Shown here one piece after another: positions 1-9,502 of a stretch of DNA of 36,285 bases. Position 1 is the first letter of the stretch. Each line of letters starts with the position of its first letter. This stretch comes from Bacteroidota bacterium (GTDB taxonomy: Bacteria; Bacteroidota; Bacteroidia; UKL13-3): the NCBI GenBank assembly GCA_947446605.1, contig CANFHJ010000014.1:1-36285 (forward strand), in the 5' to 3' direction. The notes below the pieces were generated by a model, which ran no database searches, was not told the origin of the DNA, and saw nothing but the letters and a program-made list of their open reading frames with translations. A program made the translations under genes and the position numbers.

Positions 1-896
1 GCATCTACATTTACACCGTCTACATATGCTACGCCAGAGCTATAGGCCAAATTGTACCTGTGCGACCAAATATAATTATTAGCAGAGGGTGCACTTTGTT
101 CTTCGGCACCAATTCCTGCGTGCAAAACAATTATACCATCCACAACGCCATCGCTGTCATTGTCATATTTTGAAAAATCCACAGCTGCATCAGCACTCAT
201 AACGGCATCATAAACCAAATTGCCCACATTGTTCATGTAATTGGCATCAGATTTTCCATAGTTTATATAGCCCAAAGTGGAAGTATACCAACCAACCACA
301 TCTACTTGTAGGTCTAAATTTCCGAAAGAAGATTTCAAATAATAATCTCTGAACGAACCGGTGCCATTATAGTTTGGCTTCATCATCATGGAGTCGAAAT
401 TAGCTTTGGGCAAGGTAGCAGCAAGGTCTGGGTACTGAACCAAAATAGCTAAGACTCTTCTTTTTCCTTTGGCAGGAAAAGGTTTGTTTGCTTTTTTCTG
501 GTTTGCTGGATTAAATTGATAAAAGGCATTATTTAAGAGTTCAATTTGGCTGGTGCTATACCTTAAATGTTGACTTTGGTTCTTTAATAAAACAGGGTTT
601 TCGTTTCTTGCAATTTGGCCCGAACCAACTAAATTTTGTTGTTCGTTGAGTGTTGCATAATCGTAAAATCCATCTTCCCTTTCTAGAACAGTAAATCCAT
701 CAAGCGTTTCAAAATAATGAAGCATCTCACTGCCTGTAACACTTAGTGTTATGTGGCTACCATCTGGATTTACTTTAGTAAATATTTCTTCCTTTACAGG
801 GCAGTTTGAGCGTGTTGTTTGCGCAAAAGTTGTGTATGTGCACAAGAAGGCTATTAGTATTAAGCAATTGCTTTTTTGGTTGTTCGTAATTTTCAT
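1..896 (-). CDS. Secreted M6-type metalloprotease-like protein, N-terminal part (runs off the left edge)
   Basis: An open frame reads leftwards from an ATG at 896-894 to the window edge with no stop, about 298 codons. It begins with a signal peptide (hydrophobic LILIAFLCTYTTFA, cleavage near AQT). Residues from about 60 match the N-terminal half of M6 (immune inhibitor A-like) peptidases of Bacteroidota: GFTVLEREDGFYDYA, then KGKRRVLAILVQYPD, then SFRDYYLKSSFGNLDLQVDVVGW, then a DNDSDGVVDGIIVLHAG stretch that resembles a calcium-binding loop. The zinc-binding HExxH motif lies further on in this family, outside the window, so activity cannot be judged. It probably carries a T9SS sorting domain at its unseen C-terminus (inference). 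It is divergent from rpoN, with 159 bases between the two starts. Confidence 0.8.
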   Translation of the reverse strand, partial: MKITNNQKSNCLILIAFLCTYTTFAQTTRSNCPVKEEIFTKVNPDGSHITLSVTGSEMLHYFETLDGFTVLEREDGFYDYATLNEQQNLVGSGQIARNENPVLLKNQSQHLRYSTSQIELLNNAFYQFNPANQKKANKPFPAKGKRRVLAILVQYPDLAATLPKANFDSMMMKPNYNGTGSFRDYYLKSSFGNLDLQVDVVGWYTSTLGYINYGKSDANYMNNVGNLVYDAVMSADAAVDFSKYDNDSDGVVDGIIVLHAGIGAEEQSAPSANNYIWSHRYNLAYSSGVAYVDGVNVD

Positions 897-1012
897 AAAG
901 AAATGCAATATATATGCTTGTGCTTAAAATACAAGAGTTTCAAAGCTTTGGGTTGAACCAAACCCCAACGCTATATTATTTTTTTGATAGCAATTTAGTA
1001 AGCAGATATTCC

Positions 1013-1045
1013 TTTGCCATCCCCAATGTTTTTTTGTTAAATTTG
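1013..1045 (+). promoter_or_regulatory. Bacteroidota-type promoter of rpoN
   Basis: TTTG at 1013-1016 and TAAATTTG at 1038-1045 are separated by 21 bases, matching the -33 TTTG / -7 TAnnTTTG promoter of this phylum. The -7 box ends only 10 bases before the rpoN ATG, so the leader would be very short. Confidence 0.6.
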
Positions 1046-1055
1046 CATTGAAGTC

Positions 1056-2534
1056 ATGTTAAAGCAAGGATTACAACAAAGTCAGCTACAAAAGCTCAGC
1101 CCGCAGCAAATTCAATTTATTAAATTGTTGCAGCTCAATTCTGTAGACATTATTCAAAGAATTGACCAAGAGCTGATAGAAAATCCTGCGCTATTAAAGG
1201 CATCTGATTCCGATGCTGCGCCAGATGAAACTGCTCCTATTTCTGAAACGGAACTTGCAACGCCTGAAGAGGAAAAAAAAGATTTAACAGTTGATGATTA
1301 TTTGGCAGATGAATCTTTTGATGTAAAGGATTATGTAAATGACGAATACGACCCAGATGGTTTTCATTTGAGTGATGAAGGGGATGAAGAAAAAAAGGAA
1401 CGCCCTTTGGCAGAATCGCATAGTTTTCATGAAGAGCTAATGGAACAATTTTCTGCCATTGCGGAGGATGAAAAAGAACTAATAATTGGCAATCAAATTA
1501 TTGGATCCATAGATGATGATGGCTATTTGCGCAGGCCCTTAGCTGCAATTTCAAACGACCTCGCATTTTCTATGAATGTGGATGCTTCGCCGGAAGAATT
1601 AAATAAAGTATTGGCAAAGGTTCAAAATTTGGAACCTGCCGGTATTGGAGCAACCTCATTGCAGGAATGTCTTTTATTGCAATTGAAGCGCAAAGATCAA
1701 CATGCCATTACGGTGAAATTGGCTATTGAAATTCTGCAACATCATTTTGATGATTTTACAAAGAAACATTACGAGAAACTAAGCAAGTCTCTTAAAATTA
1801 ATGATGCAAATTTAAAAGATGTTATTCATGTTATAACTAGGCTAAATCCTAAACCTGGAGAAGCAATAGATAATACCGCAACACAATATATTACGCCAGA
1901 TTTTATTTTAATTGAAGAGTTAGGAAGCTTAACAGTTCATTTAAATTCTCGTAATGCACCTGATTTAAGAATCAGTAAAAATTACTTAGAAACTTTAAAA
2001 GGATTTGACGGAACAAAAACACCTACAAGAGAGCAAAAAGAGACTGCGCAATTCATCAAGCAAAAATTAGATGGCGCACGTTGGTTCATAGATAGCATTA
2101 AACAAAGACACAATACTTTGTTAAATACCATGAATGCCATTTTAAAATTCCAATATCGCTTTTTGGTGGAGGGTGATGAATCCTTCTTAAGACCAATGAT
2201 TTTAAAGGATATAGCAGAAATTACCTCTTTAGATATTTCAACTATTAGTCGTGTTGCCAATAGTAAATATGTGCAAACAGAATGGGGTACCTTTCCTTTG
2301 AAATACTTCTTTAGCGAGGGTATTCAAACTGATGACGGCGAGGAAGTGAGTAGTAGAGAGGTGAAGAAAATTTTAAAAGAAGCCATCGAAGCGGAGGAAA
2401 AATCTAAGCCACTTCCAGATGAAAAACTAATGGACATCTTAAAAGATAAAGGCTACAATATTGCGCGTAGAACAGTTGCAAAATACCGCGAGCAAATGAA
2501 TATTCCAGTTGCGCGTTTAAGAAAGGAAATTTAA
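1056..2534 (+). CDS. rpoN: RNA polymerase sigma-54 factor RpoN
   Basis: This 492-residue protein is full length for sigma-54, the factor that directs RNA polymerase to -24/-12 promoters and needs AAA+ enhancer-binding activators. It has the glutamine/leucine-rich activator-interacting region (about 1-46, ending in the family hallmark IENPAL), an acidic low-complexity linker (about 50-125), the core-binding region (about 130-320), a helix-turn-helix near residues 375-405 (RPMILKDIAE then STISRVANSKYV), and the RpoN box ARRTVAKYRE about 14 residues before the C-terminus. The ATG start gives the usual N-terminus. It converges on the DUF4286 gene with two bases between the stops. No enhancer-binding activator is encoded here; the response regulator near 28.5 kb is OmpR-type. 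Confidence 0.97.
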   Translation: MLKQGLQQSQLQKLSPQQIQFIKLLQLNSVDIIQRIDQELIENPALLKASDSDAAPDETAPISETELATPEEEKKDLTVDDYLADESFDVKDYVNDEYDPDGFHLSDEGDEEKKERPLAESHSFHEELMEQFSAIAEDEKELIIGNQIIGSIDDDGYLRRPLAAISNDLAFSMNVDASPEELNKVLAKVQNLEPAGIGATSLQECLLLQLKRKDQHAITVKLAIEILQHHFDDFTKKHYEKLSKSLKINDANLKDVIHVITRLNPKPGEAIDNTATQYITPDFILIEELGSLTVHLNSRNAPDLRISKNYLETLKGFDGTKTPTREQKETAQFIKQKLDGARWFIDSIKQRHNTLLNTMNAILKFQYRFLVEGDESFLRPMILKDIAEITSLDISTISRVANSKYVQTEWGTFPLKYFFSEGIQTDDGEEVSSREVKKILKEAIEAEEKSKPLPDEKLMDILKDKGYNIARRTVAKYREQMNIPVARLRKEI

Positions 2535-2536
2535 TT

Positions 2537-2842
2537 TTATATTGTTTCCAGCAATGTTCTAAAAGCTGCAAAATGCCCGCCAAACATTTTTTGTGTATCT
2601 GCCTGTAGGGCAGGAGCAAAATGTTGTTGGTAGTGCTCGTATTTTTCCATTGATTCACATTCGTATTGCACTGCAAATGTTTCACCAAGCTCATCTTCTT
2701 GTTTGTTGAGTAATTTTAAAATGCGTGAATGGCTAAACATGCCCGTATTCATTACATCTGGGATGTGTTTGCTTTTCATCCATTGAAGCCATTCTGCTAT
2801 ATAAGGCTCATCTACATTGATAGTTACATTGTATAATATCAT
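2537..2842 (-). CDS. DUF4286 family protein
   Basis: A 101-residue protein beginning MILYNVTINVD, a typical DUF4286 start. The family is small, common in Bacteroidota and of unknown function; its size and pattern suggest a ferredoxin-like alpha/beta barrel of the antibiotic-monooxygenase type (inference from length and strand pattern only). No signal peptide or membrane segment is seen, so it should be cytoplasmic. Its ATG lies one base after the stop of the upstream TPR gene, so the two are almost certainly co-transcribed and translationally coupled. It converges on rpoN with a two-base gap and no terminator between them. Confidence 0.85.
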   Translation of the reverse strand: MILYNVTINVDEPYIAEWLQWMKSKHIPDVMNTGMFSHSRILKLLNKQEDELGETFAVQYECESMEKYEHYQQHFAPALQADTQKMFGGHFAAFRTLLETI

Positions 2843-2843
2843 A

Positions 2844-4673
2844 CTAATTTATTTGATCACCTCTGAGAAGGCGGTATTGTTTTCTGCAATCTGAAAGAAA
2901 GAAGCTGCCTGGGTAATTGTCTATGAATTTTTCGTAGCATTTTTTGGCGTCTTCTGGTTTGTTTAATTTGTTTTGGTATAGCAATGCTAGGTTATATAGG
3001 GCATTGTCGCCAAGGATATCTGAACCATATTCGTTTACAACTATTTCATAATATTTTGCTGCGTTCAAAAAGTCTTTTTTGCGTTCAAAAAGTTGTGCTT
3101 TCTTAAAAATTATTTCATCACTTAAGCTGTGTTTTGGAAACAAAATACCGATGCTATCCAATTTTTGTAAGGCAATTTCATCATTGTTTTGAACATAGTT
3201 TAAGTCTGCCTGGGCAAAGAGAGATAGAGGTTCTGTATTGCTATCAACGGTATTGTCCTGAATGAGTAAAGATAGTTCTAATGCATTATTGGCTATTAAT
3301 TGTGTGGTGGCTGTTTTTAGAATATCTAATTGTGCCTTTGCCCATTCAAATTCTCCCAAATAATAACTGAGTTTAGCATTTCTAAATTTTGCTTCTTGAC
3401 CGAGCGGCTCTTGTAAAAAATCTTTGTCAACTTGTCCATATAAAAGCATGGCTTCCCAAACATCGTTGCGCATTAAATAGAAATCTCCTAATTCTAATTT
3501 GCATTCTGCTTGTAAATTTCTATCAACTCTAGGCATTTGAATAATTTCTTCATAGTTGCTAATAGCCTCTTTATAGTTGTTTAAATAAAATGCCTGAAGT
3601 TTAGCCAAACTTCTCAAGGTGTTTGCTGTTTCTGTATTCCTTCCAAATTCGTTTAATAGATTTTTGTATTCAATTTCTAATTGTTTCAAATCTTCATTGG
3701 TATAATTACCTGCTAAAATTTTATTGGTTCGGGCCTCTAATTCTGAATTTTTTGCATAAGAATAATAGGGAAAATTGGCGCCCAATATTTGCACTTGTTT
3801 GTAGCAATTAATTGCTGCATCATATTGTAAATTGGCATTTGCCATGAATCCTAATTCAAGAATTCTTCTACCTCTTTCTTTGTTTTTCTTGTCTAATGAT
3901 TTTGCATACATTAATGCCAAATCATATTCATTTCGTTGCACATGAAGCCAGATAAGCATTTCTGGGAAGCAGCTTTTATCAGCATATTGTTTTGCTTTTT
4001 TATTTAATGCTTGTTTAAGTAGTTCATAGTCTTCTTTGCTTTGCAGTGCATTTTGCAAAAATCCTTGTACTTCATCTTGATAGGATTCATCAGCAACCAA
4101 TACATTTAAATACTCCTCAACCATATTGGGAATTTGGTGCATGTCGTTATAAAGCCCTGCCATTTCATTGGCAAATGCTAAATCGTTGTGCATTAGTTTT
4201 CTCCCAATTACATAGCTTTCTATGGCATAATTTTTTTCGTTTCTTTTCTCAAAAGCTTTAGCTAAATCATAAATTGCCATTTCGTTTGGAGCAACTTTTT
4301 TTAGTAAATTATCAAAAAGATCTTTAGCCTTTTTTTGCTCATTTTGTAAATTTAGAATATAGCCTTGATCTACCAAGTAGAAGGGGTTTTGATCAAATCT
4401 TCTGCTTTGTTTTTTTGCTAATTTTTGGGCATCAGAAAAGTTGTTTTGTGACAAATAGCATTTTAATAGATTGTCGTAAAAATAGATTGATCTTTGGTTG
4501 TCATTGAGAAGTTTCTCATACATATTGGCCGCTTTGCCGTATTCTTTATTGGCCAAAAATTGCGCTGCCAATTCTTCTTCTGCTTGCTGTGCATAGGTGT
4601 TTGAAAGCAGCAGCATACAAATAAATAACAAGATGTTTCTTTTTAAAATTACCAAACCGATTTTTTCTTTCAT
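2844..4673 (-). CDS. Secreted/periplasmic TPR-repeat protein
   Basis: This 609-residue protein has an N-terminal signal peptide (ILLFICMLLLSNTYA, cleavage before QQ). The rest is alpha-helical and consists of tetratricopeptide-type repeats, clearest at about 30-65 (EYGKAANMYEKLL), 350-400 (NYKEAISNYEEI) and 530-600 (DFLNAAKYYEIV, then KPEDAKKCYEKFIDNYPGS). The C-terminal repeats resemble those of YbgF/BamD-like proteins. TPRs bind partner proteins; the partner is not evident. It is first in a two-gene unit with the DUF4286 gene and divergent from the flippase. The ATG at 4673 is the only start that gives a sensible signal peptide. Confidence 0.85.
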   Translation of the reverse strand: MKEKIGLVILKRNILLFICMLLLSNTYAQQAEEELAAQFLANKEYGKAANMYEKLLNDNQRSIYFYDNLLKCYLSQNNFSDAQKLAKKQSRRFDQNPFYLVDQGYILNLQNEQKKAKDLFDNLLKKVAPNEMAIYDLAKAFEKRNEKNYAIESYVIGRKLMHNDLAFANEMAGLYNDMHQIPNMVEEYLNVLVADESYQDEVQGFLQNALQSKEDYELLKQALNKKAKQYADKSCFPEMLIWLHVQRNEYDLALMYAKSLDKKNKERGRRILELGFMANANLQYDAAINCYKQVQILGANFPYYSYAKNSELEARTNKILAGNYTNEDLKQLEIEYKNLLNEFGRNTETANTLRSLAKLQAFYLNNYKEAISNYEEIIQMPRVDRNLQAECKLELGDFYLMRNDVWEAMLLYGQVDKDFLQEPLGQEAKFRNAKLSYYLGEFEWAKAQLDILKTATTQLIANNALELSLLIQDNTVDSNTEPLSLFAQADLNYVQNNDEIALQKLDSIGILFPKHSLSDEIIFKKAQLFERKKDFLNAAKYYEIVVNEYGSDILGDNALYNLALLYQNKLNKPEDAKKCYEKFIDNYPGSFFLSDCRKQYRLLRGDQIN

Positions 4674-4685
4674 TATAGGTAATAG

Positions 4686-4693
4686 CGAATGTA
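4686..4693 (-). promoter_or_regulatory. Putative -7 box for the TPR/DUF4286 unit
   Basis: On the minus strand TACATTCG fits TAnnTTCG and ends 12 bases before the ATG at 4673. I found no convincing -33 TTG at the right distance, so the call rests on the -7 box alone. Confidence 0.35.
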
Positions 4694-4727
4694 AGGTTTT
4701 GGGTGAAAATTGCCTAATATTGCATTA

Positions 4728-6197
4728 TTGAGCACTGTTAAAAAACTCGCCGGACAAACTGCCGTTTATGGCCTTAGCACCATTGCAGGGAGGTTCTTTT
4801 ACTTCCTGTTGGTGCCCATTTATACCCGTGTATTTACACAGGTAGAATATGGCATTAATACTGAGTTTTACGCCTATATGTCGTTCTTCAACATTCTACT
4901 TACACATGGAATGGAGACTGCCTTTTTTCGCTTTGCGGATAAGGACAATAACAAACAGGTTTTTGCAAATGCATTGGTTTCTGTATTGGGTGTTTCTGGA
5001 ATATTTGCAGTATTATTTGTTGGTTTTGGGCAGCAAATTGCCAATGGAATTGGCTATGGCGATCATCCCGAGTATTTATATTATTGTGTAGGTATATTGT
5101 TTTTTGATAGCATTTGTGCTATTCCATTTGCCTTGCTTCGCCAGCAAGGACGACCAATACGCTTTGCAGTTTTCAAAAACATTAATATTTTTTGCAATAT
5201 TTTATTGAACCTATATTTTCTTTTGTTGGCTCCTTATTGGCATCAAAAGCATGGTTTTATTTTACCCTTTTACAAGCCTGGCTTAGGCATAGAAAGTATA
5301 TTTATGGCTAATTTATTTGCCAGTGTACTCACAAGTGTTTTGCTTACAAAAGAACTAATGGGCATTACTTTTGGTTTTCAATACGAACAATGGAAAACCA
5401 TGATGAAATATGCTATTCCCATGATTTGGGTGGGCCTGGCTGGAATGGTTAATGAAACTTTAAGCAGAGCCATGTTGCGGTATATTTGGCCCGATCCAGA
5501 GCAAGCAAAAGCTATGAATGGCATATTTGGCGCTAATTACAAACTATCAATTATTATTACACTGTTTATTCAAGCTTATAAATTTGCTGCCGAACCTTTC
5601 TTTTTTAACCATGCAAAAACTACAGAAAAGCGCGATTTGTATGCTACGGTTATGAACTACTTTATTTGGATTTGCTTATTTGTTTTTCTTTTGGTAATGC
5701 TCTTTTTACATTACCTCAAATACTTCATTGGCGAACGTTTCTTTGAAGGTTTGGGTGTTGTTCCTGTTCTCCTATTTGCAAATATTTTCCTTGGTATATA
5801 TTATAATGTTTCTATTTGGTACAAGTTGTCGGATCAAACCAATAAAGGTGCAATTATTTCTCTAATTGGGGCCCTCTTAACTATTGGCTTAAACATTGCT
5901 TTTATTCCTGCTTACGGCTATGTAGGCTGTGCTTGGGCAACTTTTATATGTTATTTTACAATGATGGTTATTGGCTATTTATGGGGCCAAAAATATTACC
6001 CTATTCCTTATAATTTGGGTCGAGCCGGATTGTATTTAATTGTTACTTTGTTGTTTTATGGATTGGCCTTGCTTTCTGAAAATTGGATGGAAGCCAATAC
6101 CCTTATAAGTAATACCCTTAGAGCTACTATGTTGGTATCCTTTATTGCCTTGGGTTATTTACTAGAACGGAAAAAGATTTTAATGGTACAACCATGA
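4728..6197 (+). CDS. Oligosaccharide flippase (Wzx/MATE-like, polysaccharide biosynthesis family)
   Basis: This multi-spanning inner-membrane protein has about 12-14 hydrophobic segments in the MOP/Wzx family arrangement, which moves lipid-linked sugars or similar precursors across the membrane. The start is uncertain because there is no upstream ATG. The frame opens after a TGA at 4704-4706, with TTG codons at 4710 and 4728; I chose 4728 because [19 protein letters not shown] matches the usual N-terminus of these Bacteroidota flippases. The conserved [15 protein letters not shown] segment follows. Its stop overlaps the dUTPase start in an ATGA, indicating coupled translation. The substrate cannot be told from sequence; a role in cell-surface polymer or peptidoglycan precursor export is possible. 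Confidence 0.88.
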   Translation: MSTVKKLAGQTAVYGLSTIAGRFFYFLLVPIYTRVFTQVEYGINTEFYAYMSFFNILLTHGMETAFFRFADKDNNKQVFANALVSVLGVSGIFAVLFVGFGQQIANGIGYGDHPEYLYYCVGILFFDSICAIPFALLRQQGRPIRFAVFKNINIFCNILLNLYFLLLAPYWHQKHGFILPFYKPGLGIESIFMANLFASVLTSVLLTKELMGITFGFQYEQWKTMMKYAIPMIWVGLAGMVNETLSRAMLRYIWPDPEQAKAMNGIFGANYKLSIIITLFIQAYKFAAEPFFFNHAKTTEKRDLYATVMNYFIWICLFVFLLVMLFLHYLKYFIGERFFEGLGVVPVLLFANIFLGIYYNVSIWYKLSDQTNKGAIISLIGALLTIGLNIAFIPAYGYVGCAWATFICYFTMMVIGYLWGQKYYPIPYNLGRAGLYLIVTLLFYGLALLSENWMEANTLISNTLRATMLVSFIALGYLLERKKILMVQP

Positions 6198-6628
6198 TAG
6201 CTATTAAGGTTATAAATACTAGCAATAATAATTTGCCAAATTACCAAACCGAGCATGCTGCAGGAATGGATATTATGGCATCTATTGCCGAACCAATTTT
6301 GTTGCATCCAGGTGAGCGTGTTTTGGTGCCAAGTGGTTTATTTCTTGAAATTCCAGTAGGATATGAAGTTCAAATTAGACCCCGCAGTGGATTGGCCTTT
6401 AAACACGGCATAACGGTTTTAAATAGTCCAGGTACCATTGATGCCGATTACCGCGGTGAGGTTAAGGTTTTGTTAATTAATCATGGAAAAGAAACTTTTG
6501 AAATAAAATCAGGTGAGCGCATAGCTCAAATGGTTTTGGCTAAGCACGAAGTGATAAAGTGGCTGCCCGCTGAGGAATTAACAGAAACCAATAGAGGTAC
6601 TGGTGGCTATGGCAGTACAGGCAAGTAG
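6194..6628 (+). CDS. dut: Deoxyuridine 5'-triphosphate nucleotidohydrolase (dUTPase)
   Basis: This 144-residue protein is the normal length for trimeric dUTPases, which convert dUTP to dUMP and diphosphate, keeping uracil out of DNA and supplying the dTMP precursor. All five family motifs are present in order: AGMDIMA (about 23-29), RPRSGLA (62-68), the uracil-binding hairpin [11 protein letters not shown] (80-90), GERIAQMV and the C-terminal glycine-rich [11 protein letters not shown] that closes over the active site. The catalytic aspartate in the third motif is retained. Its ATG overlaps the flippase stop. This is a cytoplasmic housekeeping enzyme placed inside an envelope-gene cluster. 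Confidence 0.97.
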   Translation: MIAIKVINTSNNNLPNYQTEHAAGMDIMASIAEPILLHPGERVLVPSGLFLEIPVGYEVQIRPRSGLAFKHGITVLNSPGTIDADYRGEVKVLLINHGKETFEIKSGERIAQMVLAKHEVIKWLPAEELTETNRGTGGYGSTGK

Positions 6629-6667
6629 GTTCTTGTTCCTCAATGTTTTGAAAATTTCAAGCATTAT

Positions 6668-6685
6668 ATTAGGTTGCGGCCTAAT
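6668..6685. other. Short inverted repeat between dut and the nucleotidyltransferase gene
   Basis: ATTAGG and CCTAAT are perfect complements separated by TTGCGG. It could be a weak hairpin or a protein-binding dyad. There is no T-run after it, so a terminator is unlikely, and it may be chance. Confidence 0.25.
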
Positions 6686-6719
6686 TTAGAAGTAATTATT
6701 ACCCCTAAAAGAAGATAAA

Positions 6720-7730
6720 ATGAAGATTATAGTTCCAATGGCTGGTATGGGAAAGAGAATGCGCCCACATACCTTAACAGTTCCTAAACCACTTATTCCT
6801 GTTGCAGGGAAACCAATTGTTCAAAAAATTATTGAAGACTTAGCAAAGGTTTGTGGAACAGGAATTGAAGAAGTTGCCTTTATTATTGGCCCTAGTTTTG
6901 GTGCTGCTGTAGAAAAGGAATTGGTTGCAGTTGCAAATAAATTGGGTGCAAAAGGGAGTATTTATTACCAACACGAACCCTTGGGAACCGCCCATGCTAT
7001 TATGTGCGCCAAAGAAAGTTTGGAGGGCAATTGCTTAGTTGTATTTGCTGACACCTTGTTTAAAGCAGATTTTACTTTAGATAGAAATAAAGATGGAATT
7101 ATTTGGGTTCAAAAAGTTGACGATCCTAGGCCTTTTGGTGTGGTAAAAGTGAACGATGAAAATACCATTACCGATTTTATTGAAAAGCCACAGCATTTTG
7201 TTTCAGACCTTGCAATTATTGGCATTTATTACTTTAAGGATGGTGTAAATTTAAGAAGTGAGTTGCAATATTTGTTAGACAATGATATCCGTGAAAAAGG
7301 CGAATACCAATTAACAAATGCCTTGGAAAACATGAAGCAAAAAGGCCTTAAATTTGAACCTGGTCAGGTAACAGAATGGCTAGATTGTGGCAATAAAAAT
7401 TCTACAGTATTTACCAATTCAAGAATTTTGCATTTTATGCATGAAGCCAATGAAAAAATGGTAGATGATTCTGTTGTATTAGAAAATGCAATAGTAATTC
7501 AGCCTTCTTTAATTGGTAAAAATGTTACCCTTAAGAATTGCATAATTGGGCCAAATGCCTCCATTGGAGAGGCTTGTACAATTGAGTATTCAGTTGTTTC
7601 CAATTGCATAGTTCAAAATAATACAACAATTCAAAAAGCAGTTGTAGACAATGCCATGATAGGAAGTTTTGTTCAATATGTGGGCGAGGCAAAAGATTTA
7701 AGCATTGGAGATTATACTACCGTTATTTAA
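6720..7730 (+). CDS. Sugar-phosphate nucleotidyltransferase
   Basis: This 336-residue enzyme has an N-terminal nucleotidyltransferase domain with the signature PMAGMGKRMRPHT (about 6-18), the activating lysine in VPKPLIPVAGKPI, a nucleotide/sugar-binding PLGTAHA loop, an aspartate in VVFADTLF, and IEKPQ. From about residue 240 hexapeptide-like repeats (VVLENAIVI, CIIGPNASIG, CIVQNNTTI) suggest a left-handed beta-helix tail. The family forms NDP-sugars from NTP and sugar-1-phosphate; glucose-1-phosphate thymidylyl- or uridylyltransferase-like activity is most likely, but the exact substrate is not certain. It lies between dut and a TPR gene in a cluster seen repeatedly in Bacteroidota, consistent with envelope polysaccharide supply. 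Confidence 0.88.
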   Translation: MKIIVPMAGMGKRMRPHTLTVPKPLIPVAGKPIVQKIIEDLAKVCGTGIEEVAFIIGPSFGAAVEKELVAVANKLGAKGSIYYQHEPLGTAHAIMCAKESLEGNCLVVFADTLFKADFTLDRNKDGIIWVQKVDDPRPFGVVKVNDENTITDFIEKPQHFVSDLAIIGIYYFKDGVNLRSELQYLLDNDIREKGEYQLTNALENMKQKGLKFEPGQVTEWLDCGNKNSTVFTNSRILHFMHEANEKMVDDSVVLENAIVIQPSLIGKNVTLKNCIIGPNASIGEACTIEYSVVSNCIVQNNTTIQKAVVDNAMIGSFVQYVGEAKDLSIGDYTTVI

Positions 7731-7750
7731 TTGATTTAATTTTCCTAAAT

Positions 7751-7783
7751 AAATTTCCTTTGATAATTCTTCAAAGGGAATTT
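7751..7783 (+). terminator. 13-bp hairpin before the TPR gene
   Basis: Arms 7751-7763 (AAATTTCCTTTGA) and 7771-7783 pair over 13 positions with one T-G wobble around a 7-base loop. It has no long T-run, so it may be an attenuator or leader structure rather than a full terminator. It ends 14 bases before the next ATG. Confidence 0.45.
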
Positions 7784-7797
7784 CGTTAAAACCAATA

Positions 7798-9498
7798 ATG
7801 AAGAAATATTACGCAATAGTTTTTTTCGCATTCATTTGGTTGTTTCCCGCCATTGTTGTTGGCCAAAAAGGCAAAAGCAATTTAACTGAGCAACAACGAA
7901 TGGAGTTTGATAAACGCTTCTTCTCAGGAATGAAGGAGAAGATGATAAAGAATTATGAAGATGCAACTTCTGAATTTAAAATGGCAATTCTTATCGATCC
8001 AAACAATGCCAATGTGCATTTTCAATTAGCTTCTGTCTTATTGCCACAAAAGAAAAATGACGAAGCCTTGCATGAGGCTGCATGCGCCTTTGCTTTAGAT
8101 CCAAGCAACGAATGGTATAGCAAATTGTTAATAGAATTATATAAAAAAGACAAGCAATTTGATGCGGGGGTATCGGTTTGTAAATTGGCCTATAAGACTA
8201 CAAAGAATGCCCATTATTTGTATGAGTTGAGTGGCTTATATGTTTTACTAGGCAAAACTTCAAAGGCAATTCAAGCATTGGATGAGTTGGAGAAAAGTGC
8301 GGGAATAAACGAAGAATTAAGTAGGCAAAAAGAAGATCTTTATCTTGCCAAAAATGATATTAAAGGTGCCATTAAAGAAATAAAAAAGTTAAGTGATACT
8401 TATCCAAATCAGCTGCAATACAAAGGTTTATTGGCTGATCTATATATGAGAAGTAAGCAAATAATTAAGGGCTTAGAAATCTATAAAAACATACAACAAA
8501 AAGATTCATTGAATGGATTTGCAGCTTTTTCTTTGGCTGATTTTTACCAACAAACACGCGATACAAATTTATATTTTCAACAACTTTGTATTGGCATGAA
8601 ATCTTCTTTGCAACCTAAAATAAAACTCCAAGTATTGTCTGAAATTATTCCTAGTAATGATTTTGGATATACACACAGAGATAAATGCAAGCAACTGGTT
8701 TCATTGTTTGAAATTACAAATCCAAGTGAACCTGAGCCCTATTTATTAAAAGGCGACATGGCACTTCAAGACAGAAAGTTTGAAGAAGCTCGTAATCAAT
8801 ACCAATTGTCTGTTAGTAAGTTGGCTGCTTTATTAACTTTTGAGCAAATATTGTTTTGCGACCAACAAATTCAGGATTATGAATTAATGAAAAGTGATGC
8901 TGCAAAAATGATGGAGAATTTTCCAGATGCACCCTCCGCCTATTTGTACCATAGTATGGCTTGTCGTCAATTAAAAGAATATGATCTTGCCTTTCAATCT
9001 GCAAAAGAAGGGGTGAACTATGCTGCAGATGAAGAAATTTTGATTCAAATGCTTCAAAATTTGGGTGATATGGCCTATTACGCTAAACAATTTAATGTGT
9101 CTGACTCTGCATTTGAGGCTGTTATTGCCCTTAACCCGAATAGTTCTTTGGCATTAAATAACTATGCGTATTTTCTATCTTTAAGAAATATGGATTTAGA
9201 TAAAGCCGAAAGTATGAGCAAGCGCTCCATTGAAATTGATCCATACAATGCTTCCAATTTGGATACCTATGGATGGATATTATATCAAAAAGGAAAATTC
9301 AAAGAAGCACAAATACAAATTCAGAAGTCATTAGATGTTGCACCTAATAATGCTGAGGTTTTACAACATTTAGGAGATGTTTTAATTAAATTGGGAGATA
9401 GGGTAAAAGCCATAGAAAATTGGAAAAAAGCGCTCCTATTGGGTGGCGACGCCGATGCTTTAAATTTTAGAATTGAAAATAGTATTAATGGCCATTAA
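7798..9498 (+). CDS. Exported TPR-repeat protein of the DUF4292/EnvC cluster
   Basis: This 566-residue protein starts with a signal peptide (MKKYYAIVFFAFIWLFPAIV, cleavage near GQK) and is otherwise made of tetratricopeptide repeats. The clearest are at about 50-100 (YEDATSEFKMAILIDPNNANVHFQLASV) and at the C-terminus, about 430-550 (FEAVIALNPNSSLALNNYAYFL, AESMSKRSIEIDPYNASNLDTYGWIL, AQIQIQKSLDVAPNNAEVLQHLGDVL). These are canonical 34-residue units with the W/L/G/Y/A/F/A/P pattern. It is probably periplasmic or outer-membrane-associated and acts as a binding scaffold. The next gene starts five bases after its stop, so it is co-transcribed with the DUF4292 lipoprotein and the EnvC-like gene; a joint envelope role is inferred from this. 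Confidence 0.87.
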   Translation: MKKYYAIVFFAFIWLFPAIVVGQKGKSNLTEQQRMEFDKRFFSGMKEKMIKNYEDATSEFKMAILIDPNNANVHFQLASVLLPQKKNDEALHEAACAFALDPSNEWYSKLLIELYKKDKQFDAGVSVCKLAYKTTKNAHYLYELSGLYVLLGKTSKAIQALDELEKSAGINEELSRQKEDLYLAKNDIKGAIKEIKKLSDTYPNQLQYKGLLADLYMRSKQIIKGLEIYKNIQQKDSLNGFAAFSLADFYQQTRDTNLYFQQLCIGMKSSLQPKIKLQVLSEIIPSNDFGYTHRDKCKQLVSLFEITNPSEPEPYLLKGDMALQDRKFEEARNQYQLSVSKLAALLTFEQILFCDQQIQDYELMKSDAAKMMENFPDAPSAYLYHSMACRQLKEYDLAFQSAKEGVNYAADEEILIQMLQNLGDMAYYAKQFNVSDSAFEAVIALNPNSSLALNNYAYFLSLRNMDLDKAESMSKRSIEIDPYNASNLDTYGWILYQKGKFKEAQIQIQKSLDVAPNNAEVLQHLGDVLIKLGDRVKAIENWKKALLLGGDADALNFRIENSINGH

Positions 9499-9502
9499 GC
9501 AA

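Noticed and set aside
6668-6685. The ATTAGG/CCTAAT dyad as a terminator of the flippase-dut unit.
   Set aside because: Six base pairs without a T-run are too weak; kept only as a low-confidence inverted repeat.
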